Shown here in pieces: positions 26,771 through 38,438 of a stretch of 64,000 bases of DNA. The stretch's first letter is position 1, and each line of letters starts with the position of its first letter. Both the position numbers and the translations under genes were made by a program. The stretch comes from Punica granatum (taxonomy: Eukaryota; Streptophyta; Magnoliopsida; Myrtales; Lythraceae), in NCBI RefSeq assembly GCF_007655135.1, contig NC_045129.1:31621122-31685121 (forward strand). The letters run 5' to 3'. Below the pieces are notes generated by a model, which had not been told where the DNA came from, searched no databases, and worked only from the letters and a program-made list of their open reading frames with translations.

Positions 26771-27689
26771 GGGCAAAATGCACTAATCTCCTTGAGGTTT
26801 GGAGAAATGACACTTAACCCTATTTGTTGAGATTATATGCACTTAGTCTCATTTGACTTAGTTGACCAATTATTATTTTTGAGAAAAATATCAGTTGAAT
26901 TTATAATTTATGAATTTTTCTTTTCAAGTCCATACATTTAATTTTTTACTAAATATAGCAACCACATTTCATAAAATATTTGTACACGGCTTTTTTTAAT
27001 ATATTATAAATGTTAGAAATATAAAATATTTTAAAAATAAAAATAATTAAAAAAGAACATGGTCAAATAGGGAGGAGAAAGGCCTCCAATAACGTTTCTT
27101 GGGGTGATTGTCATTAAATGAAATGATGAGTGTAATAATGTAAAACAAATTTAGATATTTAAGAAACCCTAAATTTATTTTGAAATTTTAATTTGGGTAG
27201 GTCGGGTACCTATGTGATTTCTCCAAAAAATCCGAGAACTGAATTGAGGTATGGAACCTTCTAGAATTGAAATGTGTTCAATTTTTTGATTGGATCGGAC
27301 CTCAATTTTCGACTTTCTACTTTCGTTTCTAGTGCCCTGCGATAGGCCACGCCTTTCCTTCTCTTCATTTGTCCTCTAAATCAAAGCTTTCAACTACTTT
27401 TATTATTTACTTTTAATCTTTACTTCTTAAATAAAAAATAAAAAATAAAAAATAAAAAAATGATGACTTCCTATGAACATTTAATGTAATGTGAACCTTA
27501 TTTAGTAAAAAAATAAATAAATGCATTGACTAAAAAGGAAAAAACTAAGAGTTATGACCCTAATTAGTATTCTCTCAAAAAATAATAATTTGGTCAACTA
27601 AGTCAAATGTGGCTAAGTGCATATATTCTCAACAAATAAGGTTAAGTGCAATTTCTTCGAACCTCAAGGAAGGTTAGTGCATTATACCC
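26771..27689. mobile_element. Second long-TIR element, Mutator-like by duplication length
   Basis: Perfect 9-bp duplication TAAGATCAA (26762-26770 and 27690-27698). TIRs start GGGCAAAATGCACTAA on the left and, reverse-complemented, GGGTATAATGCACTAAC on the right. Similarity runs about 120 bp inward through TTTGTTGAGAWTATATGCA and TTTGACTTAGTTGACCAA. The interior is AT-rich and non-coding. The termini resemble but do not match the 9628/14260 family, so it is probably a separate family of the same type. Confidence 0.85.
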
Positions 27690-28030
27690 TAAGATCAATT
27701 AAGGGGTCGGATGGGGTGGGAATATTGGAAAAGACCTGACCCTTGAATTATAATGTCATTATTTTAGTGGTTGATATTCATTCGACTAGAAAATAAGTTA
27801 TTAAAGAACATTGAAGGAATTATGAGTTTCAGTTGATAATAAATAAATTAATAAAATCTCTTATTACCGAAAAGACTACTAAAGCAATTTTTAGTTTAAA
27901 GAAGAAAAAGAAACGGCCAAATATTTGTTTAAAAAAAGGAAGACAGGGATTAATCGAAACAATTAGGGACAAAGATAGAGATACATATACGAAAACAAAT
28001 GTGTGAATAGAGTTGGAAACTACTTACTAA

Positions 28031-28397
28031 CTGTTAGGGACCGAGTTTTCGGATCTGAGGTCCATAAGCGACACAGCTCATATATTCTGAGTAATGGTTT
28101 TTTTTACTGGATGGCTAATTATATGAGATACACTTTCCTACTCTATCAATTTTTGAATATCGAGAATATATCGAAGATCTCTCAGAATAAGGTAACGGAT
28201 ATGTCTACGATTCATTATAACTACTAGGTACGACATCAATTTACGATTTTACCCTCTAATTGCTCTCGTGTACGTCCCAGACTGACTTGAGCGTCGAAGA
28301 GGGAAGTCAGGACCATCCCCATCTTCCCCTTTTGCAGGTGGTCCGAGGCATATTCGTGGAGTTCATCGGCTATTGGAGAAGATCAATATCAACCACA
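28031..28397 (+). repeat. Candidate Ty3/gypsy-type solo LTR
   Basis: Starts TGTTAGGGACCGAG. Towards the 3' end it has the words GACTTGAGCGTCGAAG, TTTGCAGGTGGTCCGAGGC and GGCTATTGGAGAAGATC, which I recognise from the 3' parts of plant Ty3/gypsy LTRs. No internal domain and no second copy nearby. The right boundary and target duplication are not clear. Confidence 0.45.
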
Positions 28398-28740
28398 ACT
28401 CATGACTAATTGCGGGTTTTCTAGGTCCATAACACTAACTAATTTAATTACTGTGCCCTGCACGAGTTTTTTTTTTCCCATAAATAACAATGAGGAGTTG
28501 AGTTTCTTTTTCCTTCCTAAGTTGATTGACTTGAACGGCTGCAATTTCCCTGATATCATTCAAACTAGCAAGCTAGTTGCCCTGGAATCTTGTACGGTAA
28601 CGTCAAGAAGATCATAGTCTTAGAAAATGTAGGATCCAAATAAGATCGATCTATTCTTACGCGTGTATCTCAGTGCGCTGAAAAACAATTCCTATGTCTA
28701 GCTAGCTGCCAGATTCAGCGGAAAAGACTTAGCATTAATC

Positions 28741-28880
28741 GACTCTTTGTGTCACAATCAACTGAGTAGCCATGAAATTATAATCTCTTTGGACCGCACG
28801 CCACCCCAGTCCCTTTCTCTTTTGATCGAGACCAATATGAAAGGGGATAATGGGTGGGAAGACTTGGACTTTGAAAAAAA
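28741..28880. repeat. Copy A of a diverged dispersed duplication
   Basis: Resembles 38228-38364 in the same orientation. Shared words: TTTTGATCGAGACCAATA, GTGTCACAATC and GGGAAGACTTGGACTT. The two copies lie 4 kb left and 3 kb right of the receptor-kinase gene. Nature unknown: either remnants of a local duplication or an unidentified repeat. Confidence 0.65.
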
Positions 28881-28892
28881 ATGAACTTTGTC

Positions 28893-29001
28893 GTGTTTGA
28901 TACACCCGAATGAAACGCAAGGAATGGAATCGACCATACAAAATGCAACTATTTGTATGGTCAATTCCATTCTTTTCCTTTCATTCATGCGTACCAAACA
29001 T
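28893..29001. mobile_element. Short MITE, about 109 bp
   Basis: Nearly the whole element is an inverted repeat. The left arm GTTTGATACACCCGAATGAA pairs with a right arm reading GTTTGGTACGCATGAATGAA when reverse-complemented, then GGAATGGAATCGACCATACAA with a near-match. Target duplication not clear. Confidence 0.7.
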
Positions 29002-29206
29002 GGTCTTAGAAGATTCAATCTAACGCAGAGAAATAGGATCTGAGAGTGACCTGATGATCTGTCCATTCATTTCGAAGCTGAAACAGTAGGGAGATCATAT
29101 GGACTAGTAATTTGTTCCTCATCAAACTCCATATGGTTAATTTTTGTTAAACTGTGATTAGTTTAATCAGGAGCTAGCTTGTACTTTTTCTATTTTAAAA
29201 CATCGG

Positions 29207-29378
29207 CTTGTTTAATTTCAAAATGTGATTTTAAAATCACACTTTAACTTAATTATACCCACAACAAAATAAAATAACTCATACAAAGTCAAAGGGTGGG
29301 CCCTATACATAATCATTTATACCACTCTTTTTCAAAATCAAAATCTGATTTTAAAATCATATTTTGAAACCAAACACA
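29207..29378. mobile_element. Candidate MITE with ~30-bp TIRs
   Basis: Left TTTCAAAATGTGATTTTAAA and, in reverse complement, right TTTCAAAATATGATTTTAAA, preceded by GTTTAA and GTTTGG. The central sequence is unrelated. Boundaries approximate. Confidence 0.55.
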
Positions 29379-30299
29379 GTATTATAATCTTCTTGTTCAT
29401 GCTTCAATAACAATCTTCCATGGGTGACCGAACATAAATTGCCACTACTGGGGAGAGGCAGAGGACGAGGGAATGGAGGAGAGAGCAACAGCTTGACAAT
29501 CATGTTTTCTGTCTGTGGATTGTTGGGGAAGCTGTAAAGCTGAAGGGCATTTTTTGTATTGAGCGTGCACTTTCCCGGGAAAATTATGCTTCATCTAGTA
29601 AGACATGACTTCAAGCTCATCAAAGTGCACTCAAGACTATGAGATTGAACAACGCCTGATTAGGTATTTTTCACGATCAAGTGACTGAAGATGTTTTCTA
29701 CTTTGTCTGCTGAGGTCTCTGTCCCTATTCCAATTCATTTTGCAATCGTGAGATTAAGATCACATTATTCCCTAGTGGATCTTACTTCATTGCATGAAGT
29801 CAAGCACGGGTAGTCACTAGCATGTACATCTTCGGGAAGAGTAGTGCGATAATAATGGATGAATCTCGGGAAGTGAATGAAGTGAGGCAAATATTGTGGA
29901 AATTGATGTGCTTTCTTTGTCTCGCTGATCTGTTCTTTGTACGAACACATGCAAGAGTTTGGTGACAGATCTACTTTCTACAGTCAGTTTAATGAGCCTA
30001 AAACCTGAAGACTACAAAGTTCAAATATATAAAAATAAAACAGAAAACCAAGAACTGTGGTTTGGGTATACGAAGCACAGTTTAATATGCAGCTCAATAA
30101 GGTAAACTGGAGTAAAAACTTGATCACTTTGGTCCGCAGAGATAGTATCGAGAAATTTATTAGATCAAAATCGCCAGTCGAAATGCATATTGTTGAAAGA
30201 AATGCAGTCAAAACGAGCAGCAGCATGGCCATTTTGTATCCACAACTTAATGACGAGGCATCAAACCTGTGTCCTACTGATTAGATATATATATATGGG
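29379..30299. other. Intergenic DNA, no supported gene
   Basis: Short ORFs only, overlapping in several frames, without domains or convincing splice structure. Confidence 0.45.
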
Positions 30300-30580
30300 T
30301 TTGTTTGTTTTTTAAAAAATTTTCAATTCAACTATACTTATCTTTAATTCAACAACATAATCATTACTTTTTTTTAATCATTCAATTCAATTTTTAATAT
30401 TAAATTCTCTCAACTATTCATTATTTTTTCACAATTCAATAATACAATTATTACTTTCTCTCAACTATTTATTACTTTTTCATACTTTTTTTTTTCATAA
30501 TTCAACAATACAATCATTACAAACCAATTAAAACCAAAACTCAACTCAACTCAACTCTAAATCCAAACACACTCATATAA
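30300..30580. repeat. Degenerate interspersed repeat, T-rich with CAACTCAACTC
   Basis: Repeats of TTCAAYAATACAATCATTAC and (ACTCA)n. A similar block is at about 48960-49050 (ACAATTATTACAAACTAATT, AAAACTCAACTCTAAA) and a weaker one at 39830-39960. Probably copies of one MITE-like family. Confidence 0.5.
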
Positions 30581-32028
30581 ATTGGCCCAGCGAGCTCCTC
30601 CCTTTGTTTTCATGCTTATACGGGACTCGAACACTAGCAGAGCTTAGTATTACAGTCTGAAGAAAATTTTTCTTCACGTTTGCGAAAAAATTAAAATGCG
30701 ATATTACTCAAATGACTCAACAAATTTGACTATGTAAAATCCTATAGCATCTTATGATCGGAGCGATGATAATATGCAACAATTTCTGATAGATATGCAT
30801 TGTTATTGTTATCGAACGCACACAGAGCTGTAACATCCCGGGCCTTTTGCAATTATGTATTCGCTTCTCTCATGTCCATATATTCCTCTCATTTGGTTTA
30901 GTGTTGTTAAACTCCTCTTGTTAATTGTTCGCAGACGCCTTATCAGTTAATTAGGAACTACTTTGTAATGTATTCAGTCTTTTTGAAGGAAAGTGGCAGC
31001 TGCTTGCTCGCGACATAGATAATTTTTCCGGACCTCCTTTTCACCATAATCTTACTGACAACAGTCAAGCCATGGATAAATCAAATGTTGAAATACATTT
31101 AATGAATTAACTCATTGTCTCTTCCCTTATATTTCTAACTTCAAGCACTTAAGTTGCAGCCTGAATACGTTCATCCCTTTGATTCACACTGTTCACATTG
31201 TTTCCTCATGAAGGTAACAGCGTGAAGACATCCGTTTGTTCTCCAACTCGATGTTGGGGAATACGTCTCCAAGATTAACTCCAACAGGAAACCTTTTAGG
31301 ATATCAGAATCGTTAATAGAACTGAAATGGTTCTCTTCTAATTGAGGACGGCCAGGTTAGGTACCAGCGGCATAATCGATAGCATTCATCATTGGCTTCA
31401 CCAAGAAACTTGGCAATTCTGGAATATTCCATCAACGCAATAGGTGATATCAAGCGTGGATTCATGTTAAAATAGAAAATACTGGCCTGTTTGAGATGTT
31501 TAATAGCTAAATGTACGAGACGGAGGAGATTATTGCTGTTATATATATGAAAGTTTCTGCTGGAACAAAAGAAAATTTCATCCATCTATGCGACTAGTGT
31601 TCAAATTTTGTTCATCTTTTGTGGGCCGCTTTTTCAATCCCTAACAAGCTTCTGTCATCTTTCTATAGGGACTATTCCAATAGAAACTTCAATTTCAGCA
31701 AAGTTACCATGAAAAGTGAAACGTATTAGCGAAAAGACAGGATTAAACATATTCAGCATGCCAGAGATATATCTCTCTCTCTTACAAAGTTAAGATCCCA
31801 GCAGTCACTGCTTTGCCACTTACTTTTCTGTGACAAGGCAACTTGTATGGTAATTTTTAAATAACCCCAACTTCATGACAAAATTTGTAACAAAAATCAA
31901 AATTGATCTGCTAAAACTGCATGCACCACATTTATTAATCTAAGTAGCATTAACTGCAGTATGTGAAAGAGATCTTCTGAGAACTGATGAAATGTTGCAT
32001 TGTGATCAATATGACAAGCGCCTATCTC
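30581..32028. other. 3' flank of the receptor-kinase gene
   Basis: Includes the probable 3' UTR next to 32029. An ORF at 31313-31585 has no recognisable domain. No other feature. Confidence 0.5.
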
Positions 32029-35000
32029 TCACACTCTGATTCTCCTCCTACGAACTTGAAGAACATCCCATGCCTTCTCCAATTCTGCTGCCGCTTCTCC
32101 AATATCCATCCTCTCATTTGGTTGCGCAGCTGAGCACATGAGCCCGACTTTAAGGACTGAGAGCAAGCTCCGTTTGAGATCGCCTTGCACTCTTCCTAAG
32201 CAAAGCAATGGGTCCAGCACCTGATCCAGCCCATCAGGAAGAGATCTCTCCACAAATCCACGGAGGCCAAACTCACCACTGAACATGGGCTCAGTTGGTC
32301 TCTTGCCTGTGAACAGTTCGAGCAAGAGAATCCCAAAGCTGTAGATGTCCCCTCGTGTCGATACCTCACCACCAACACCATACTCTGCATCAGGAATAAG
32401 GGCCTTAGAGTTTACCAGTTTATGAACACTACTGTTGCAATGTACATTCATCAACCTGGAGTATGGAACCTCTTCCATCACCGAAAGCTATTTTAGGTGG
32501 GCTGGTGGCTATAATATTGTTGGGGAACTTTATATCTGTTTGTGTATAATATAATAGAGATTGTTTGGAAGTCACTCTGAAGTCTTATATAAGATGATGA
32601 AAATAAACAGTAGATCAGTTTTACCTGGTGCAACATAGCCGACTGTACCTCTGATCCCAATCGAACTACTCTGTGTTCCCGATGCTTTGACAGCTAGAAA
32701 CTTTGCTAGGCCAAAATCACTTACATGTGCAGAAAAATCACTGTCGAGAAGAACATTGCTCGGCTTCAGGTCAGAGTGAATAATGCCACTGTGGCACTGA
32801 TGGTGGAGATAGTCCACTGCTGTAGCCACATCAATGGCTATGCCCAACCTCTGAATCACACTTAACCTCATGTTATTGTCACTCCCTCCCATCTCGTTTG
32901 GGACTGGATGCAGCCATTTCTCGAGGCTCCCGTTGGGCATGAACTCAAATATTAGAGCCTTGAAGTCTTCTCGTTGGAAATCAATGCCCGAGCAAGAAGT
33001 GATGATCTTGACAAGGTTCCGATGCCGAATGTTCCCCAATGCTTCACATTCCGCCATGAAACTCTTGCTCGCTCCATGCTCCTTAAGTTTGAGTACCTTC
33101 ACAGCCACAATCTGTCCGTTGCTAGGTAGAACGCCTTTATAGACTGCACCAAAGCTTCCTTCACCAATCATGTTGGTAGGAGAGAACCCATTTGTCGCTC
33201 GTGAAAGTTCAACATAAGATAGCTTGGGGTGATGATCCTCAATTGGAGAAGTGAAGGCAGTTCTGCTTTCCAACCTTTTCGAACGATAAAGAACTATGGC
33301 AATGATTCCTACTAACAGGAAGAAAATGGAGACTACGACAGTGATCACCATAACTGTCCTTTGAGATGATGTTTTTCTCTTTGTTGCTCCCCCTTTACAT
33401 ATTGGCAACTGCAAGGAGGGAGGTCCTCCACAGATGTCATTGTTTCCTACAACTGAAACCGCACTATGGTTACGAAAGATTCCTTTGTTTGGGACTTCGC
33501 CCTCAAACTTATTGAAGGAAAGATCAATGGCCTCGATGGAAGGGAGGTCGGCTAGAAACCGGGGGAATTGCCCCGAAAAATTGTTTCGAGAAAGATTGAG
33601 TAACTTCAGACCTCGTAGGTTTGACATAGATGGTGGAATGGTTCCACTGAATTGGTTGGCTCCCAAATAGAGGTATTCCAGCACCAGACAATCACCCATA
33701 GCGGGTGGGATTTCTCCAGACATGTTGTTCTCCGATACATTTAATGTCTCGAGATTCGCTAGTTTACCAACCAGAGATGGAATTGGACCAGTTAAATGGT
33801 TACCCGCCAATGTTAGAGTTGAGATTGAAGAAAGGCCAAAGAGTTCTAGGGGAACCACACCAACTAGGAGATTGTCATTTAAACGTAGTGAATTCAGTTG
33901 TGTGCAGTTCCTTAGAGAAGCTGGTATGGTTCCCTCCAGCCAATTGTTTCCAAGGTGGAGATCAGAGAGTGAAGTCATGTTGCCAAGGGAGGATGGAATC
34001 CCTCCTGAGAGATTATTCTCACTGAGTTCGACTATCTGCAACTTTGAGAGTTTCCCGATGGAGCTGGGAATATTCCCTGTAAGCATGTTTTCCTCCAGCG
34101 CAAGACGCTGCAAATTTACAAGGTTCCCTATACCAGAAGGTGTGGGTCCTGATATGAAGTTTGAGCTGAGAAAAAGCGTGGTCAAATTGGAGGAGAAATT
34201 TGCAAGAGAATCTGGCAGGGTGCCCTTAAGTCTATTTTCACTAGAAGACACCACTTGTAGTTTGGTGCAGTTGGTTAAGGAGGTAAGGAAACTGAAATCA
34301 TCCCCTTCTTCAGTTCCTAGATTGTTTACCTCAAAACTAAGCCATTCCAAATTCTCAAGGCCCCCCAAGTCCGCTGGGATCGGCCCTATGAGGGCGTTCA
34401 CACCAAAATCGATTGCTACAGCTCGAGAAGCATTGGTTATTGAGCTTGGAACCAGTCCTGAAAATCCATTACTACCGACAGTCAACAATTGTAGTTCCGG
34501 TAGAGCTAGGAACACATCAGATGGAAGGGACCCTATGAGATTGTTTTCAATAACTGAGAAGGTGACAATGGATGAGATATTATATAGAGAGGTAGGAATA
34601 TGACCAGTAAGATTGTTAGCTCCTAATTGAAGATCTGTTAGGTTGGACAGATATCCGAGTTGCTGCGGTATGCTTCCTTGGATGTGATTTATGCCTAGAG
34701 AAAGATAGGTTAGAGCAGAGAGATTCCCCAGCGCAGAAGGGATTTCACCGGTGAAGCCATTCGAGGAGAGCTCTACTTGGGTGAGCTTCAACAGAGAACC
34801 AAGCTCATCTGGGATCCGCCCTGTGAGATTGTTGCCATCCAAATATAGGGCCAAGAGGTCTGCACAATTACTCAGGTTTCTAGGCAGCTCTCCTTGGAAA
34901 GAATTGTTGGTGAGATGAAGACCCTTTAGCCTCGACAACCGACCGATCTCCTGGGACAGTACCCCATTTAAGTGATTACCTTCAAGGTCAAGGACTCTTA

Positions 35001-35319
35001 GGAAGGTGAGATTCCAGACGTGAGGAGACAGAGGACCCACCAGCCGAAGGGATGGGAGTCGAAGAGCAGTCACACGCTGATGCTTCTTGCCGCATGTAAC
35101 TCCAGTCCAAGCACAGAAGTGGATTGAATCGTTCCAAGAGCTGAGAGCATTAGATGGATCGGAGGTTATCTGACCTTTGAAGGCCAGCAACGCTTGGTGG
35201 TCTGTCACATTGGTAAGACTGAAAGCGGTAATTCCAGTAGCAGCAGCAGCAAATACATGGTAGAGGATGATCACGAGAGCCTGGATTTTCAGAAAGCAAT
35301 TTGGTTTCTTCAGAATCAT
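32029..35319 (-). CDS. LRR receptor-like kinase, subfamily XII (FLS2/EFR/Xa21 type)
   Basis: Likely plasma-membrane pattern-recognition receptor. Two exons: 35319-32625 and 32384-32029, with a 240-bp GT-AG intron interrupting the Glu codon of the APE motif, a position typical of this subfamily. About 1,016 residues, the family norm. Order: signal peptide (residues 1 to about 27, IQALVIILYHVFAAAA), LRR N-cap (DHQALLAFKGQI, WTGVTC), about 20 LRRs with N-glycosylation sites, a C-cap, a membrane helix (about 657-680), and a Ser/Thr kinase with GEGSFGAVYKG, AVKVLKL and DFGLAK. The catalytic loop is HSDLKPSN: Ser replaces the Arg of HRD, so the kinase is non-RD, as in EFR and Xa21. The ATG at 35319 is preferred over one 72 nt upstream because it puts the hydrophobic signal at the N-terminus. 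Ligand unknown. A Mutator-like element lies 110 bp upstream. Confidence 0.95.
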
Positions 35320-35400
35320 GTTTATGAGGGTGTAGTGTTGGAGTTGTAACAATTGATAAAGGGAAAGCTGAAGTGCATACCAATATACCATCCGTGCTGC

Positions 35401-35429
<29 letters not shown>
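35401..35429. repeat. (TA)n microsatellite
   Basis: About 29 bp of TA repeats, 82-110 bp upstream of the receptor-kinase ATG. It sits where a TATA region could be, and borders the long-TIR element, whose other flank is also (TA)n. Confidence 0.85.
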
Positions 35430-35431
<2 letters not shown>

Positions 35432-36088
35432 TTTAATTGTATAGGTAGTCAAAAAAGTTTCATGGATGTTTGAGATTGGTTCAAAATATTTTTTTGGTAA
35501 CTTGTTGGTATAAAAAGTTTCAAAACCATTTCAATGTAATGCATTGCGTCAATTGCCCATGACGCCGTTAACATTTGCTGACATGGTGCGTCCTATATGT
35601 CACTTTTGTTACATAGAACTAATCATAGTGCGCCACGTTATTTAAGAGGATATAAAATCTGAAAAAGTTCAATAAAAATATAGAAAATAATAAAAAATAC
35701 AAAAAATAAAAAATTTAGAAAAATAATTTTAAAAATTTAAAAAAATTAAAACTTTTAAGTATTTTAAAAATTTTTAGTATTTAAAAACTTTTAAAATAAT
35801 TTTTTTAAATTTTTTCTCTAATTTTTAGTATTTTATGTATTTTTATTGGACTTTTTCAGATTTTATATCCTCTTAAATGACGTGGTGCACTATGATTGGT
35901 TCCACATAATAAAAGTGACATGTAGGACGCGTCACGTCAGCAAAATGTTAACGGCGTCATGGGCAATTGACGGAATGCACTACATTGAAACGTTTTTGAA
36001 ACTTTTTGTACCAAATAATTACCAAAAAAATATTTTGAACCAACTTGAAATATTCATGAAATTTTTTAGACCACCGGTGTAATTAATC
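35430..36088. mobile_element. Mutator-like long-TIR element, copy 3
   Basis: Both arms match for about 220 bp: GGTTTAATTGTATAGGTAGTC at the left, and a right end that reads TGATTAATTACACCGGTGGTC when reverse-complemented. Shared inner words are GACGCCGTTAACATT and GGACGCGTCACGTCAGC. It matches copy 1 closely (CACTATGATTGGTTCCACRTAA). Both flanks are (TA)n, so the insertion was in a microsatellite and its duplication length cannot be read. Confidence 0.83.
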
Positions 36089-36507
36089 ATATATATATAT
36101 ACACTATAGTCGTGGAGACTATGTGTTGCACGGGATAATATGTGATCTTTTTCTTTACCAATTTTATCATTATATAAAATATTTGTTATGAATGGTTGGA
36201 AATAGTAATTTACAATCACTAACAGTATACTATATATATATATATATTATTAATGGTAATTTAATTTCACAAATAAGAGAAAGAAAATAATTATATAAAA
36301 CATGAGAACTTAAAGAAAGTTTTGAAAATCTAATATTGTCAAGATTATCCATAAAAAAATAATGATTTTTTATCTTCAATATTGCCACGAATTATTTGGT
36401 GTTACATGTCTTATATCAACACATACATAAAATTGGATAACCCAAAAATATTATAAGATCTTATCTATGAGAAACAAAAACTAAAAGATGAAGAACTCTC
36501 GCCATGA

Positions 36508-36716
36508 AAAGCTAGCTGTCCATGTGAGGGTACAAATTCATCAAGTACTCATCCTGGATCCACCACGCTCCGCGTTAGGTGAACTACGGTGGACGGTCCC
36601 CACATTGATTTTCTGGATTTCGAACCCACGAACTCTAGGACTTTCATGGGTTCTGATACCATCTCGTTACAAAAGCTAACTGTCCGTGTGAGGGTATAGA
36701 TTCATCAAGTACTCAT
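36508..36716 (-). mobile_element. TRIM-like unit (short direct repeats plus primer-site-like motif)
   Basis: A 45-bp near-identical direct repeat (36508-36552 and 36671-36716; shared GTGAGGGTA and TTCATCAAGTACTCATC) flanks a ~120-bp non-coding core. Next to the right copy lies GGGTTCTGATACCA (36648-36661), whose complement TGGTATCAGAACCC resembles a tRNA primer-binding site on the minus strand. This is the layout of a miniature LTR element. LTR ends are not fully defined. Confidence 0.5.
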
Positions 36717-38227
36717 CTGGGCAGTCTAATTATAAGCGTCCTAAAATAAACTAGTGTGCATGCGTGTCAAAAATTGTGAAGAACTCTAATGTTAGCAATA
36801 TTTTTCAGATGCGGATTGGTCATAGTTTATTTGTGGCACCTTCACTATTTATAAAGTATAATTACAAAATATAATATAAATAATACATCATAACTATATC
36901 TATAAAAAATATGATTTGATTTGCTTTTTGAAAAGTAAATATATAACACAATTTTACACTATTTTATTTAGATCTTCTCATAAAAATATGATCAATTTTA
37001 CTTTTTGAAAATCAAATTTACACAATTTTATTTAGATCTTCCCATAAAATATTTATAATTTTAAAATTCAAAAAATAAGCAATTTCATAAATCTATATAT
37101 TTATTTTCAAAAATTAAAAAATTCGTTTTTCAAAAAAGCTTAAAGCCCGAGAAAATAACGATCGGTCTCACGAAACTATATTTATATCTTTTAAAAAAAT
37201 TTTAAAATAAAAATAATTTTTTTAAAGAAAGCTAAAAAATAGAAAAAAGAACTCTCCAAAAATAATATATATATATAATTTTTCTAAAACTCAAAAAATT
37301 GAGAAAATTTCATTCAGAAACGGAACGCTCTACAGTTATTTGGTCGGATCCACCTCGTATCTTCATATAGATATATTGGAATTTTAAGAAAGTTCAAAAT
37401 TATTTATTGAGGTAATTGCAGAAAAAAGTGGCGACGTTTGTTTGAATTAAAGATCTATCCCAAGTTTCAACTATTGCAAAAAGACCTAAATAATACATGC
37501 GTAGGGCAAACGCTATATATAGTCTCTCTGCCTCTATCTAACTTCTTGACTTGGAATAAATTGAGATGTTTTTATTGCTGAAGTTAAGAACAAGCAATGG
37601 ACTTCAGGACAATGGCATAAGCAGGCGAATCAATATGCACGTTGTAGTTAGTGTGCTAATTCATGAATGCGGAATCTGCTAGATATCAGAGGTGTATTAG
37701 CATTCTTTTCATTGCATTCCAAACATTTGATGGCGAGTGCGATGAGATAATCTCATGATTTCCTCTATATATCTTTGGATTATATTTTTGACAAGTCAAA
37801 TATGACGCCAATTTTTCCCTCTCTTTCCTATCAAATCAAATTAATTTACTGAAAGTGCCGTTGCATCATGACTTTTCAGACTAAATATCTTTTGTTCAAA
37901 TGGAGAAGGTTGCAGAAATGTCTTCGGCCAAGCAGACTAGTTATACATTGACACTCCGGGTGAGCTCACACCGGATTTTCATGTTTAGACAGCTGGGCTC
38001 AATTAAGGAACAATGAATACAAACAGCTGCCAATTGGTGGCCGGGACGATATTGCCTTGTCTACTCAATTTAACGTGTGCGTAGATCCGCTACCATTTAA
38101 GCTGAGACTAGATCCGTTTGGACATCAGAGAGCACTGCGGTGATGTTGATATGAGGTTGTTATGTGAATTCTTCTTCTCCCAAGCTGCAACGCGATGCAG
38201 AGGTCTAGCACCTCATTCAGCACGTCA
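36717..38227. other. AT-rich intergenic DNA
   Basis: No supported coding or element structure. Confidence 0.5.
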
Positions 38228-38364
38228 AAAATTGATTGTGTCACAATCGCTTTAGGACCCATAAAATTAACCTCTTGGGGCCGCAGTCCATTCAAGTCTA
38301 ATGTGTTTTGATCGAGACCAATAAGGACGGGGTAATGTCGGGAAGACTTGGACTTGGGAAAATT
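38228..38364. repeat. Copy B of the diverged duplication (see 28741-28880)
   Basis: Shares TTTTGATCGAGACCAATA and GGGAAGACTTGGACTT with copy A. An overlapping minus-strand ORF (38125-38370) has no known domain, so it is not called a gene. Confidence 0.65.
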
Positions 38365-38438
38365 AGACATAGAAGATGCATTTTTTCCTCCTGAAAGTGG
38401 GATTTGAGGTCGACTTGACTAATTGACCATACATTTTT

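Noticed and set aside
28402..28617. ORF resembling a leucine-rich fragment (LPKLIDLNGCNFPDI)
   Set aside because: Too short and isolated; no flanking NB-ARC or further LRR sequence found.
33722..34603. A 293-residue plus-strand ORF
   Set aside because: It is the antisense shadow of the LRR region of the receptor kinase; the repeat periodicity keeps the opposite frame open.
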